Assembly (NCBI RefSeq): GCF_001202035.1
Contig: NZ_LGHT01000017.1
Span: 1-48,214 of the forward strand
DNA length: 48,214 nucleotides
Reading direction: 5' to 3'
From: Pseudorhodobacter wandonensis
Lineage (GTDB): Bacteria > Pseudomonadota > Alphaproteobacteria > Rhodobacterales > Rhodobacteraceae
Part shown: positions 1 to 9,058 of the stretch, piece by piece
How positions within the stretch are numbered: the first letter of the stretch is position 1
How the letters are laid out: each line of letters starts with the position of its first letter
The notes under the pieces: generated by a model
Told to the model about the DNA's origin: nothing
What the model saw: only the letters and a program-made list of their open reading frames with translations
The model's database searches: none
Program-made: the position numbers and the translations under genes

Positions 1-454
1 GATATGCGTCGGTTAAACATCGAAACGTCCAAACCGCCCACATATCTCTTCAGATACTATCAATTTCAAAGAGCAGAAGACAAAAACAACTGACCGCGCT
101 AAATCTTAGCGCAACCAACCGCCGTATCTCCAAGTATTTCCTGAACCCTTCCAGCCCATCGCCGCTACGTCCCGATCGTTTCCAACCGTCTTCGTTTCGG
201 TAAGCCAGCTTTTAGGTACATCAATCAAAACCCGCAAGAGGAAAAATCACTTCCAGCGTCATCTTTCTGTTTCAACCAACGTTTATTGAGAATTTTCCCG
301 CAAGAAGATGAAAATCCCGGCACCGCTTACCTAACGGAAACACGGTCTTGGCCAGAAAAGCGAACGAATCTCGTGCGAATCTAACACAAGATCAAACGTG
401 AATCGGCGCAAGCCCCCCCCCAAACCGACTCAATTCCCCAAATCAAACCAAAGC
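1..454. other. Gene-free left edge
   Basis: I find no convincing gene here. Short open frames enter from the left edge (one closes near position 93, another near 204) but their translations resemble no family I know. The stretch is A/C-rich compared with the coding DNA that follows and contains one perfect short palindrome, listed separately. It lies downstream of the leftward amidohydrolase gene, so it may hold that gene's 3' end and the end of an unseen neighbour. Confidence 0.5.
96..112. repeat. Perfect 7-bp inverted repeat
   Basis: GCGCTAA and TTAGCGC face each other across a 3-base ATC loop. No T-run follows on either strand, so it is not a standard intrinsic terminator. It could be an operator or a stable RNA hairpin. 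Its role is unknown. Confidence 0.4.
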
Positions 455-2107
455 TCAGCACGAATAGGTAATTTGCCCACCGCAAATCGTCAGGGCGACA
501 CCCAACTCAGCTATAGATTCGGGGGCAACCGCCTCTACGTCCCCCGTCAGCATCACCACATCCGCCGCAAGCCCGACGGACAGACTGCCAGTAACAGCTT
601 CACGATGTGCGGCCCATGCCCCGCCAGCCGTATAGGCGTGCAGGCTTTCCATCAAACCAAGCCGCTCATCTACCCCCCCCGAATATGGGGGGCGAGTTTG
701 CGACGCCCCAAGGCCGCGCAACACCGATACATCTGTCACGGGCCAATCACTGGCGAAGGCCACCTTTGCCCCCTGCTCCACCAACGAACGGCACAGATAC
801 GCATCTGCCCAACGCGTGGCTCCGATCACTTCCATCGTCGGCAGCAGCGCAAAATCCATTGTGCCGGGCGCATGCGGCGGCTGTAGACTGGCCACGATTC
901 CCAACGCACCCAGCCTTGGCACATCTGCCTGGTCAATCAGCTCGATATGTTCAATCCGGTGACGCATGTCGCGCAGACCATTGGCACGCGCGGCGGCCTC
1001 ATAGCCGTCGATGGTATTGCGCACGGCGCCATCGCCAATCGCATGTACAGCAATCTGCAAACCGCGTCGGTCGGCCTCAACGGCAATCTCGGCAAAACGT
1101 GCGGGCGCAAACAGCGGCTCTGCCCGATGCCCCGACATTCCGGGATAATCATTAAGCATATAGGCCGTACGGCTATCAATCACGCCATCCATGAACAGTT
1201 TGACAAAGCCGCTTTGCAGCCAGTCATCATTGTAATCGCGGCTCATCGCCTCGGCGCGATCAAGGGCTGAAAGCTCCATATGTGGTTTATAATGGAACGG
1301 CACCTTTACCCTTGCCGTCAAAAGCCCCTGCCGGCGCAAGCCGTCCAGCAGATCCAATGTAAAACGGTTGCCATCCATATTCACCATCGACGTAATGCCA
1401 TGCATGGCACAATGGCGCAGGCCGGCAGCCACTTTGGCACGGTCAATCGCCATCTCTGCATCGCTCGGCCAGGGGGTCGGCTCTTCGCCCGTCGCAATGC
1501 CAAGGTTCAGTCGCGCCTCACCGCCCAAGGCGACCACGGGTGCAAAAGCCTCAAATTCGCGCAGTTCTCCTGTCGCTAATCCGTCCGGCCCCATGACCAC
1601 CTCATGTCCATGCGGGCAGACAAGGCCGTGCAGAATACCCGCCGCGCGCAAAGCGGCGGTATTTGCCCAAACCGTATGATGGTCAGCGGCCGCCATTGCT
1701 ATCGGGCGATCAGGCACCATCGCATCCAAATCGGCACGTGTCATCGGATGGTCAAGCATCGCATACCCCGCCCCTTGCGCCATCAACAGCGGCGCATCCC
1801 GGTTTTTCGCGGAAAAATCCGCGAATGCACGATGGAGTGCATCAAATCCGTACAACCCGCCAACCTGCAAATGCGTCAACTCGGCCCCGCCCAGCACCAA
1901 ATGCAAATGGCTTTCAACAAAGCCGGGCAAAACCGTGCGCCCGTCTGCATCAATCACCTGACAGTTTGGGCCGGCAATTGCCTCAACCCTCTGTCTTGAA
2001 CCGACAGCCAGAATTCGCCCCCCGCCCAAAGCAATCGCTTCGGCCCTCGGGCGGTTTGGGTCCATCGTCAATACCCGCGCGTTGGTAATAATAAGCTCGG
2101 CCTGCAT
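455..2107 (-). CDS. YtcJ-like metal-dependent amidohydrolase
   Basis: This is a 550-residue enzyme of the Amidohydro_3 (YtcJ-like) branch of the amidohydrolase superfamily, which hydrolyses C-N bonds in amides, ureas or related compounds using a metal centre in a TIM barrel. The N-terminal strand region is followed by ESHLHL at residues 65-70 (the HxH metal pair). Further on are HAIGD, RIEHIE and FASDWPVTD, which supply the remaining His and Asp ligands. I chose the ATG at 2107 because a GGGGG tract lies just upstream. An upstream in-frame start at 2245 would add 46 residues unlike the family. The substrate cannot be read from the sequence. It has no operon partner: its upstream neighbour is the divergent bactofilin. 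Confidence 0.85.
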   Translation of the reverse strand: MQAELIITNARVLTMDPNRPRAEAIALGGGRILAVGSRQRVEAIAGPNCQVIDADGRTVLPGFVESHLHLVLGGAELTHLQVGGLYGFDALHRAFADFSAKNRDAPLLMAQGAGYAMLDHPMTRADLDAMVPDRPIAMAAADHHTVWANTAALRAAGILHGLVCPHGHEVVMGPDGLATGELREFEAFAPVVALGGEARLNLGIATGEEPTPWPSDAEMAIDRAKVAAGLRHCAMHGITSMVNMDGNRFTLDLLDGLRRQGLLTARVKVPFHYKPHMELSALDRAEAMSRDYNDDWLQSGFVKLFMDGVIDSRTAYMLNDYPGMSGHRAEPLFAPARFAEIAVEADRRGLQIAVHAIGDGAVRNTIDGYEAAARANGLRDMRHRIEHIELIDQADVPRLGALGIVASLQPPHAPGTMDFALLPTMEVIGATRWADAYLCRSLVEQGAKVAFASDWPVTDVSVLRGLGASQTRPPYSGGVDERLGLMESLHAYTAGGAWAAHREAVTGSLSVGLAADVVMLTGDVEAVAPESIAELGVALTICGGQITYSC

Positions 2108-2374
2108 TTTGCCCCCAATTCGCCTCACATTTTCCGGCACAGGCATACTGAATTTGATCGATACATCATTAACCTCGCGCGCTAGGCTGGCGTCAACCCG
2201 CATGCAAACCTCTGGCCTAACCTGACCGCAGCCTGACAAAATCAAGGTTTAAGGCAACGTTTTGGCGGAAATCCGAGCATAGGCCGCACGTCGGGCTTGA
2301 CCCGTGCCGCCCCTTCGTCCTCTATCAGGACAAGGAATTTACTGGCGCAAGCCGGCTCAATAAGGAATTGCCAA

Positions 2375-2716
2375 ATGTCCAACCCGTCCAGCCCCGGCAG
2401 TAACGTCGGCAAATCTGTCCTCGCGTCAGATCTAAAGATCACCGGTGACATCATTTCCAAAGGCAGTGTTGAGGTGATGGGCGATGTCGAAGGCTCAATC
2501 AACGCCGAAACACTGGTTCTTAGCCACGAAGGCAAAGTCAAAGGCACTATTTCCGCGAAAACGATTGACCTGCGCGGAACGTTAAACGGCAAGATTGACA
2601 GTACCACACTGACCCTGCGCTCGGCCGCACATGTAACAGCCGATGTCACCTATTCCGCGCTGACTATTGAAAGCGGCGCACAGGTTGAAGGGTCTTTCAA
2701 GATGACCAAAGCCTGA
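2375..2716 (+). CDS. Bactofilin-family cytoskeletal protein
   Basis: A 113-residue protein of the bactofilin (DUF583, polymer-forming cytoskeletal) family, which assembles into nucleotide-independent filaments at the inner membrane and acts in cell shape or localisation. After a short Ser/Pro/Gly-rich N terminus, residues from about 18 onward form the right-handed beta-helix pattern of short repeats (GDIISKGSVEVMGDVEGSI, LVLSHEGKVKGTI, IDLRGTLNGKI). Length is normal for the family. The ATG at 2375 is preceded by AAGGA at a proper distance; a longer in-frame start at 2297 lacks this. The gene converges on a thioesterase with only 2 bases between the stop codons. Bactofilins often sit beside an M23 peptidase, but none is seen here. 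Confidence 0.85.
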   Translation: MSNPSSPGSNVGKSVLASDLKITGDIISKGSVEVMGDVEGSINAETLVLSHEGKVKGTISAKTIDLRGTLNGKIDSTTLTLRSAAHVTADVTYSALTIESGAQVEGSFKMTKA

Positions 2717-2718
2717 TA

Positions 2719-3144
2719 TCACCCCTTCGGTGGAATAGAATAGGTCAGCCCGGCACGTGCAACCGGGTCGGCATCATGGCCCTCGGACGTTATCATGACA
2801 TCTCCGACGGCCAACACCCGCCCCAGCTTTAGCACCCGCGCACGTGCAATCAATGCGCGACCGGCGGCGGGCTTGCGCATGAAGTCTATGCTGCAGTTGG
2901 TGGTCACGGCCAAGGCAACTGGCCCCAGCCGCGCCAAAATCGCCAAGTACATCGCCACATCGGCCAAGGCGAAAATCGACGGCCCCGAAATCGTGCCCCC
3001 TGGCCGCAAATGCTGTGGTCCAACATCTAGCCGCAGCTCTAGAACCTCGGCATCGACGCTCAGCACCGTAAAATCATCTGCGACCTGCGGAAATTCACGC
3101 TGCAAAAACGCTGTCAACGCGGCACTATCCATTACAATCGTCAT
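2719..3144 (-). CDS. PaaI-like hotdog thioesterase
   Basis: A 141-residue single-domain hotdog protein of the PaaI/YbgC-like acyl-CoA thioesterase group. The central segment with LRPGGTISGPSIFALADVAMYLAI is the typical PaaI motif: a conserved Gly-rich turn, then the long hotdog helix carrying the Asp of the ALAD sequence. The following VTTNCSIDFMRKP strand is also typical. These enzymes hydrolyse acyl-CoA thioesters in the cytosol. Here the acyl group is unknown. The start at 3144 has GAGGG upstream. It is divergent from an enoyl-CoA hydratase gene, so the two may serve related acyl-CoA metabolism, but that is inference from position only. Confidence 0.8.
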   Translation of the reverse strand: MTIVMDSAALTAFLQREFPQVADDFTVLSVDAEVLELRLDVGPQHLRPGGTISGPSIFALADVAMYLAILARLGPVALAVTTNCSIDFMRKPAAGRALIARARVLKLGRVLAVGDVMITSEGHDADPVARAGLTYSIPPKG

Positions 3145-3237
3145 AAACCCTCTGCATTGCCTTTGGGAATTCTCTTCCCCTCACGCACAGCATGGCTAAA
3201 CTCGACGCAATTGCCCAGCAAAACGAAAGCCCCCCAA

Positions 3238-4032
3238 ATGACAAATCCAATTTTGCTGCACGAAGGTTTGGGGGGTGGCATTACCCGCCTGACTTTAAAC
3301 ACCCCGGGCAGCCTGAACGCTTTGTCGGATGCCATGCTGGCTGCCTTGTCAGACAGGCTGGTGCAGATTGCGCAGGATCGCACGATCAAAACTGTTATCC
3401 TGCGAGGCGCGGGCAAGGTATTCTGCGCAGGCCATGACCTAAAGGAAATGCAAGCGGGCCGCGCCCAGCCAGACAAAGGCGCCGCCTATTTTGCCGATCT
3501 GTTTGCCCGCTGCGCTGAGGTGATGAAGGCCATCACCACTTTGCCCCAACCTGTCATCGCCCAAGCCCACGGCATTGCCACCGCTGCTGGGTGCCAACTG
3601 GTCGCCAGTTGCGATTTGGCCGTTGCCGCGCAAGGAACGCGGTTTGGCGTCAATGGCGTGAACATCGGTCTGTTTTGTTCGACGCCTATGGTCGCGCTTA
3701 CCCGCAATGTCGCCCCAAAACAGGCCTTTGAAATGCTGGTGACCGGCGAATTTATCGACGCCACCCGTGCCCGCGAAATTGGCCTGATCAACCGCATTGC
3801 CCCACCCGAGGCCTTGGATAGCGAAACCTTCGCCCTTGCGCAGGTTGTTGCGAGCAAGCTCGGCTCTGCCGTGCGCATCGGCAAACGCGCCTTTTATGAT
3901 CAGGCGCAGATGTCTCTGGCGGAAGCCTATGCACATACCGGCGCAGTGATGGTCGAAAACATGCTGCAACGCGACACGGATGAGGGCATCCGCGCCTTTC
4001 TGGAAAAGCGCAAACCGGATTGGCACAGCTAG
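3238..4032 (+). CDS. Enoyl-CoA hydratase/isomerase family protein
   Basis: A 264-residue crotonase-superfamily enzyme. It shows LNTPGSLNALSDAM near the N terminus, then KVFCAGHDLKEM (oxyanion-hole segment), then the second oxyanion region AHGIATAAGCQLVASCDLAVAA. The position of the first catalytic Glu of true hydratases is occupied by the AAGCQL sequence, so the exact reaction (hydratase, isomerase or other) is open; proteins of this type are usually annotated as enoyl-CoA hydratase-like. The ATG at 3238 gives normal length; upstream in-frame starts give an unrelated extension. Its TAG stop overlaps the opposing MFS gene's stop in a shared CTAG. Confidence 0.85.
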   Translation: MTNPILLHEGLGGGITRLTLNTPGSLNALSDAMLAALSDRLVQIAQDRTIKTVILRGAGKVFCAGHDLKEMQAGRAQPDKGAAYFADLFARCAEVMKAITTLPQPVIAQAHGIATAAGCQLVASCDLAVAAQGTRFGVNGVNIGLFCSTPMVALTRNVAPKQAFEMLVTGEFIDATRAREIGLINRIAPPEALDSETFALAQVVASKLGSAVRIGKRAFYDQAQMSLAEAYAHTGAVMVENMLQRDTDEGIRAFLEKRKPDWHS

Positions 4033-5195
4033 TTCTGTGCGACAACCCAACGCGCCAGCCCCATCGCGCCCAGTGCCATGGCAAAACTAGCGCCGATCAT
4101 TCCCATCGGGCCAAAGCCCTCAAACAGCGCGGCGGCAAGCAACGGCGCAACCGCTGATGCTCCCAAGGACGAAATCGACAGCATCCCGCTGATCGCGCCA
4201 AACTGCGCCCGCCCCAGAGTTTCTGCCACAAGCGCCGGGCGCAAAATCGTCATGATCCCCATCGCGCCCCCCTGCAGGGCCGCAAACGCGAATATCAGCA
4301 CCGCCGAGGCACCGACACCAGCCAGAAACACCGAAGCCGCAAGCATCATCGCGACCGTAATCGCCAAAACCCGCGATGTACCCATGCGGGCCTCGACCTG
4401 CATCAGCAAAAACCGCCCCAAGGTTTGGCTTGGCCCTACCAGCGACGCCGCCAGAACCGCCGAAGCATGGCTGACCCCCAGCCCGACCAACAGCGGCACC
4501 AAAAAACTGATCAAAATCCAGTGGTTCAGGCCCACAAGGCCAAACAGGCCCGCCAGCCCCCAAAACACCGGCTTGCGCAGCGCAGTCGATGCAAAGCCCT
4601 TATGACTGATTTCCACCTCCAACGCCGTATCGCTGCGGATCATTCGGCATCCCAGCCAATGCAATGGCGCAGTGGCCAACAGCATCACCGCCCCCGCAAC
4701 TATAACCGCCACGCGCCAGCCATAGGCATCTGCCAACGCCGCCCCCGCCGGAAAGGCAAGGGTCGAGGCAAAACCCGCTACCAATGTCACTCGAATAATC
4801 CGCGGCCGCGCCTCGGCCCCGAAACGCCGCACCAAATAGCCAAAAGCTACCTCATATAGGCTTGCCGCCTGCGCCAAACCGATCACGGCCCACAGCGCCA
4901 GATACTGCCAAACCGCCCAAACCTGCGACAGGGCCAACAGGGCCACGCCGCCCAGCGCCGCCCCTCCGATCAGCAGCGCTTGGCCGCGCCCAATATCGAC
5001 CTGCCGCCCCAAAACCGGGGCCAGCACTGCCGAAACGCCAATTGCCAACATCGGCCCCGTGGCAAACAGCCGCTTGTCCCAACCCAAATCGGCCTCAAGC
5101 GACAGGATCAGCGCCGCAAAGCTGTAAAACAAACAGGCGTAGCTTAGCGTCTGACCCGTTGCCAGCAGCCAGACGCCAAGCCCGCCCCGTTTCAC
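4029..5195 (-). CDS. MFS transporter
   Basis: A hydrophobic protein of about 388 residues with roughly twelve predicted membrane spans, of the major facilitator superfamily. The segments VWLLATGQTLSYACLFYSFAALILSLEADLGW (first span) and FGYLVRRFGAEARPRI (cytoplasmic loop) fit bacterial drug/metabolite exporters of the MFS_1 type. I chose the GTG at 5195, which follows an AGG-containing stretch and starts 10 bases after the M32 peptidase stop. Earlier in-frame starts would overlap that gene by up to 86 bases. The same-strand order ctaA - M32 peptidase - MFS suggests one transcript. The substrate is unknown. Confidence 0.75.
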   Translation of the reverse strand: MKRGGLGVWLLATGQTLSYACLFYSFAALILSLEADLGWDKRLFATGPMLAIGVSAVLAPVLGRQVDIGRGQALLIGGAALGGVALLALSQVWAVWQYLALWAVIGLAQAASLYEVAFGYLVRRFGAEARPRIIRVTLVAGFASTLAFPAGAALADAYGWRVAVIVAGAVMLLATAPLHWLGCRMIRSDTALEVEISHKGFASTALRKPVFWGLAGLFGLVGLNHWILISFLVPLLVGLGVSHASAVLAASLVGPSQTLGRFLLMQVEARMGTSRVLAITVAMMLAASVFLAGVGASAVLIFAFAALQGGAMGIMTILRPALVAETLGRAQFGAISGMLSISSLGASAVAPLLAAALFEGFGPMGMIGASFAMALGAMGLARWVVAQN

Positions 5196-5205
5196 AACAA
5201 GCCTG

Positions 5206-6690
5206 TCACAGCTTGTAAATCGCGCTGAACTTTTCCTCCAGATAGTCCAGCAACGGCCCTTCATGTGGCGCGAAACCACAAGCGCGCTCAATCACTTCGC
5301 GCGGTTCATACAGCCCGCCGTGCTGTTGCACATTTTCGCGCAGCCACGCCGTTGCCGCCGAGGTATCGCCCACAGCCAAATCTTCATCCAGCTTGGGCAA
5401 AGCTGCCCGCATCGCCTGATTCAAACAACCAGCATAAAGGTTGCCCAGACTATAGGTCGGAAAATAGCCGAACAACCCAACCGACCAATGCACATCCTGC
5501 AGCATCCCGTTCGACGGCTTATCGACGCCAAAACCGAAATCGGCCTTGAAACGGTCATTCCATGCGGCCTCTAAATCGCCCACAGCCAAATCACCCGAAA
5601 TCATCGCGCGTTCCAGATCAAAGCGCAGCATCACATGCAGGTTATACTGCACCTCATCTGCCTCGGTCCGAATATAACCCGCGCGCACCTTGTTGACCGT
5701 GCCGTAAAACGCATCCGCATCTTTGGCATTGAAATCGGCAAACTGCGCCCGCATGCGGCTCATCAACCATCCGGTAAAGGCGCGGCTGCGGCCCAACTGG
5801 TTTTCATAGATCCGGCTCTGGCTTTCGTGCACGCCCATCGACACACCGGCACCCAAAGGCGTCAGCGCATAGTCGGGGTCGATGCCCAGTTCATAGCAGG
5901 CATGGCCGACTTCATGGATTGTCGAATAAAAACAGTTAAACGGGTCGCTTTCTACCACCCGCGTTGTAATCCGCGCATCCGACCCAGACCCCGATGAAAA
6001 CGGATGCACAGCAAGGTCCAGCCGCCCGCGATCCCAGTCATAGCCAAAGGCAGTCGCCAACTCGCGCGCCACCTTCATCTGGCCTTCGGTGCCAAAGCGC
6101 CCCTCTATGCTGTCAGGCTGATGCTCGGCATCCAGAATCGCACCGCGCAAGGCAACAAGGCGCGGACGCATGCCGTCGAACATGGCGCCCAAACTGGCCG
6201 CAGTGGCGCCGGGTTCGTAATCATCAATCAGCGCGTCATACAGGCTACCGCCCTGCGCCAGACATTCCGCCTCTTCGCGGCGCAAATCGATCACCCGCTT
6301 CAGGCTGGGCAAGAACGCAGCAACATCATTGCTTGCCCGTGCCTCGGCCCAGATCCCCTGCGATACGGACGTCACACGCGCCAATTCTTCGGCCAACCGT
6401 GATGGCACCTTGGCATTGCGGGTAAAACTGCGGCGGATATGGCGCAGGTTCGCCTTTTCCACCTTGCCTTTGGCCTCGGCCTCGGCCAGCCAGCCTTCAA
6501 ACCGCGGATCAGTGCGGCGGGCGTGCAGAACCGCCTCCATCGCACCGCTTTCCTCGGCACGCTGATTGGTGGCCCCGCGCGGCATCATGGTTTCCTGATC
6601 CCAGCCCAGCCGCCCCGCAACCTGGCCCAATGCCTCGGTTTGGCGTTGAAACGCCATCATGTCCTCATATGCAGTGGTGCGGATATTCAT
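5206..6690 (-). CDS. M32 carboxypeptidase (Taq type)
   Basis: A 494-residue metallocarboxypeptidase of family M32, which removes C-terminal amino acids from peptides in the cytosol with a zinc or cobalt ion. The metal motif HEVGH lies at residues 259-263 within a family-typical context (DPFNCFYSTIHEVGHACYE), and GVHESQSRIYENQLGRS carries the third ligand Glu. The N-terminal LGWDQETMMPRGA is also characteristic. Length matches the family. The ATG at 6690 has AAGG upstream and overlaps the ctaA stop in an ATGA, so translation is probably coupled to ctaA. An earlier in-frame start at 6762 would lie well inside ctaA. Confidence 0.93.
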   Translation of the reverse strand: MNIRTTAYEDMMAFQRQTEALGQVAGRLGWDQETMMPRGATNQRAEESGAMEAVLHARRTDPRFEGWLAEAEAKGKVEKANLRHIRRSFTRNAKVPSRLAEELARVTSVSQGIWAEARASNDVAAFLPSLKRVIDLRREEAECLAQGGSLYDALIDDYEPGATAASLGAMFDGMRPRLVALRGAILDAEHQPDSIEGRFGTEGQMKVARELATAFGYDWDRGRLDLAVHPFSSGSGSDARITTRVVESDPFNCFYSTIHEVGHACYELGIDPDYALTPLGAGVSMGVHESQSRIYENQLGRSRAFTGWLMSRMRAQFADFNAKDADAFYGTVNKVRAGYIRTEADEVQYNLHVMLRFDLERAMISGDLAVGDLEAAWNDRFKADFGFGVDKPSNGMLQDVHWSVGLFGYFPTYSLGNLYAGCLNQAMRAALPKLDEDLAVGDTSAATAWLRENVQQHGGLYEPREVIERACGFAPHEGPLLDYLEEKFSAIYKL

Positions 6691-7853
6691 GCCGTGCCTT
6701 TCCGGATCGACCCCAAGCGGGGATATTGTGCCAAGTGCCGCGCCCGCAGGATCAGCACCCATAGAATGACTGCGCCCACCTGATGCGCAATCGCCGTATG
6801 CAGTTGCGCCGCCGTCAAAACGGTCACAATGCCCAAAACCACTTGCCCAAACAGCATTGTCATCATCCAGTTATAGGCCTGCCGCGTGGCCCGATGCGCA
6901 GACTTGCGCCCGCGCAGCCATACCACGATGCCAAAGACAAACACGCCATAGCCGCTCATCCGATGGACGAACTGCACCAAACCGGGGTTTTCAAAAAACG
7001 CATGCCAGATGGGCAGGCTACCCCCTGCCCCATCGGGTACGTAAAAGGCATCGGCGGGGAAAAACAATCCGTTCATATCGGGCCAGGTTGGAAAGCCGCG
7101 CCCTGCGTCAATACCTGCGACCAGCGCACCCAGCAGAATCTGCAAAAACGCGAAATGCAGCAGACCTGTCGTCATGCCAAACAGCTTGCCCTCACGCGCA
7201 CGCCGCGCTTGCAGCAAATCGCCCTCGGTTCGACCCAGCAGAAAGACATACCACGCGATAAATCCAAAGATGATAAAGGCAAGGCCAAGATGCGTGGCCA
7301 AGCGGTAAGAGGCCACATCCACATTCTGCCCGCCGAGGCCTGAAGAAACCATCCACCAGCCAATAGCACCCTGCGCACCGCCCAAGACGCCGATGAAAAA
7401 CAGGCGTCCGGTCCAGCCAACTGGGATCTTGCGGGTTACCAAAAAGCTCAGAAACCCCACGGCCCAGACCAGCCCGATCACCCGGCCCAGCTGCCGATGA
7501 CCCCATTCCCACCAATAGATTGCTTTGAATCCGGTAAGGTCCATGCCTGTGTTTTGCAACTTATACTCGGGAATCGCCTGATACTTTTCAAACTCCAACG
7601 CCCAGGCGGCATCATCCATCGGCGGCAAAGCGCCGGTCACAGGCCGCCATTCCGTGATCGACAGCCCGCTGTCAGTCAGCCGCGTCAGCCCGCCGACAAT
7701 AATCATCGCCATCACCAACGCAAAAAGCAGCATCAACCAAATGCGAATAGCCCCACGTGCCCCGCGATCTTTGCGCTGGATCATCCCGCCAACGGGGGCG
7801 CTGGCGCGGGTAACCTCGCCTACTTCTTCAAAAATACTGCGTTTTCCGGCCAT
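6687..7853 (-). CDS. ctaA: Heme A synthase (COX15/CtaA)
   Basis: A 388-residue inner-membrane enzyme that oxidises the C8 methyl group of heme O to make heme A for aa3-type cytochrome oxidases. About eight membrane segments are visible. The family hallmarks are GGLTRLTDSGLSITEWRPVTG, the heme-ligand region WWEWGHRQLGR, and in the second half FVHRMSGYGVF and LHTAIAHQVGAVI, each with the conserved His. The length and long form fit the alphaproteobacterial/mitochondrial COX15 branch. GGAG lies 7 bases before the ATG. The gene ends in an ATGA overlap with the M32 peptidase. No other cytochrome-oxidase genes are adjacent. Confidence 0.95.
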   Translation of the reverse strand: MAGKRSIFEEVGEVTRASAPVGGMIQRKDRGARGAIRIWLMLLFALVMAMIIVGGLTRLTDSGLSITEWRPVTGALPPMDDAAWALEFEKYQAIPEYKLQNTGMDLTGFKAIYWWEWGHRQLGRVIGLVWAVGFLSFLVTRKIPVGWTGRLFFIGVLGGAQGAIGWWMVSSGLGGQNVDVASYRLATHLGLAFIIFGFIAWYVFLLGRTEGDLLQARRAREGKLFGMTTGLLHFAFLQILLGALVAGIDAGRGFPTWPDMNGLFFPADAFYVPDGAGGSLPIWHAFFENPGLVQFVHRMSGYGVFVFGIVVWLRGRKSAHRATRQAYNWMMTMLFGQVVLGIVTVLTAAQLHTAIAHQVGAVILWVLILRARHLAQYPRLGSIRKGTA

Positions 7854-7971
7854 ACTGCGACTCCGATTTCAACTTGCGCAAAGACTAGGCTGTCACACAG
7901 GCCGCTACAAGAGCGCGCACCAAGCGGCTACCAGCAAAAGTCCCCTTCGTGCAAAAACACACTGTCACAAA

Positions 7972-7990
7972 CTGCAACATCTTGTTGCAG
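7972..7990. repeat. Palindrome CTGCAAC-N5-GTTGCAG
   Basis: A perfect 7-bp inverted repeat with a 5-base centre, about 120 bases from the ctaA start and 130 from the MipA-type start. Its size and symmetry suit a dimeric regulator site. It is not a terminator, as no T-run follows on either strand. The regulator is unknown. Confidence 0.45.
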
Positions 7991-8067
7991 CAAATATGCA
8001 ACGCTACCAATGCTGCGTCGCGCAGCCACTGTAAGCCAATCACTCAAAGGCGTAAAAAGCGCCGAAG

Positions 8068-8096
8068 TTGTGATACACCAAGCCTTGGTTACATAA
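8068..8096 (+). promoter_or_regulatory. Candidate promoter for the MipA-type gene
   Basis: TTGTGA at 8068-8073 and ACATAA at 8091-8096 are separated by 17 bases, about 25 bases before the start codon. The spacer contains CCAAGCCTTGG, a short perfect palindrome, which may be an operator. This rests on consensus resemblance only. Confidence 0.3.
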
Positions 8097-8121
8097 GGCC
8101 CGGATTCGGAAAGGACCCAAA

Positions 8122-8943
8122 ATGAAATTTACAGCACTCGCAGCAGCTATCATCGCAGCAGCACCTCTTGCCGCCGTTGCAGGTAGCCTGGACGCCCCCC
8201 TTGCCGACACCCAGATCGCCCCAGCCGCAGTACCGGTCAAAGCTCCAAAGCTGGCCTTCACGCTCCGCGCAGGTATCAGCGGCGCGCCGGCCTATTTTGG
8301 CGCCAAAGACCTGAAAGCCGGCGCAGATTTCAGCTTTAGCCTGAACTATCTTGCTTTGCCAGGCGGTCGCTCAATCGGCAATGCAGACCCAAGTGCTACG
8401 TCCTACGGCTTTGCCCCACGCGGCTCATTCCGCTATATCGCCAAACGCTCGTCCAAAGACAACGCCGAGCTGAACGGTCTGAACGATGTCAAAGCATCGG
8501 CTGAAATCGGTCTCGGCCTCGGCTACACCCAGCGCTATTACGAGGCCTTTGCAGATATACGCTACGGCGCCATTGGCCACCATGCCTGGGTCGGCGAAAT
8601 CGGCGCAAACGCCGTGATGCACCCGTCGGAACAACTCACGCTTCGCGTTGGCCCTCGGGTATTCTTTGGCAGCGGCGATTACGCCAACACCTATTTCGGC
8701 GTAACAGCTGCTGAATCCGCAGCCAGCGGCGGCGCACTTGCCGCTTATTCCGCCAAAGGCGGCGCCCTAAGCGCCGGGGTTGAGCTGGGCGCGACCTATG
8801 CCATCAATGACACATGGGGCGTCGATGGCGCGGTGCGTTGGGATAAATATCTCGGCGATGCAAAATCCTCGCCAATCGTACAGCAAGGCAAAGACAATAA
8901 CGTTTCTTTGCGCATCGGCCTGACCCGCCGCTTCTCTTTCTAA
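8122..8943 (+). CDS. MipA/OmpV-family outer-membrane protein
   Basis: A 273-residue secreted protein with a signal peptide (residues 1-20, ending AAVAG) and alternating beta-strand patterns through to a terminal Phe (RRFSF), the usual signature of an outer-membrane barrel. The early segment RAGISGAPAYFGAKDLKAGADFSFSLNYLALPGG matches the MipA/OmpV family, in which a SPxYxG-like turn opens the barrel. MipA was first described as a scaffold for murein enzymes and OmpV as a Vibrio porin; the role here cannot be fixed. AAAGGA precedes the ATG. The gene stands alone, with its own promoter candidate and a strong terminator. Confidence 0.85.
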   Translation: MKFTALAAAIIAAAPLAAVAGSLDAPLADTQIAPAAVPVKAPKLAFTLRAGISGAPAYFGAKDLKAGADFSFSLNYLALPGGRSIGNADPSATSYGFAPRGSFRYIAKRSSKDNAELNGLNDVKASAEIGLGLGYTQRYYEAFADIRYGAIGHHAWVGEIGANAVMHPSEQLTLRVGPRVFFGSGDYANTYFGVTAAESAASGGALAAYSAKGGALSAGVELGATYAINDTWGVDGAVRWDKYLGDAKSSPIVQQGKDNNVSLRIGLTRRFSF

Positions 8944-8962
8944 GCAAACAATAAAACTAAAT

Positions 8963-8993
8963 AAAAGGGGCCTCACCATGGGCCCCTTTTTCA
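8963..8993 (+). terminator. Intrinsic terminator after the MipA-type gene
   Basis: AAAAGGGGCC at 8963-8972 pairs with GGCCCCTTTT at 8981-8990 over an 8-base loop, and the T-run continues to 8991. It starts 20 bases after the stop codon. The A-rich left arm and T-rich right arm may let it also act on the convergent trmJ transcript. Confidence 0.85.
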
Positions 8994-9058
8994 CGTTTTC
9001 CCTATCATTTATCTTCAAATATCCTCTGCGAAGCAAAGGTTTTTCACCGAAAAACCTT

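Larger units (their letters stand above)
7854..8121. other. Divergent intergenic region ctaA / MipA-type gene
   Basis: This 268-base region separates two divergent genes and should hold both promoters. It contains a perfect 7-bp inverted repeat at 7972-7990 and a candidate sigma-70 promoter near 8068-8096. No ORF here is convincing. Confidence 0.6.

Noticed and set aside
2108-2245. Upstream extension of the amidohydrolase to 2245
   Set aside because: The added residues do not fit the family and the ribosome site is before 2107.
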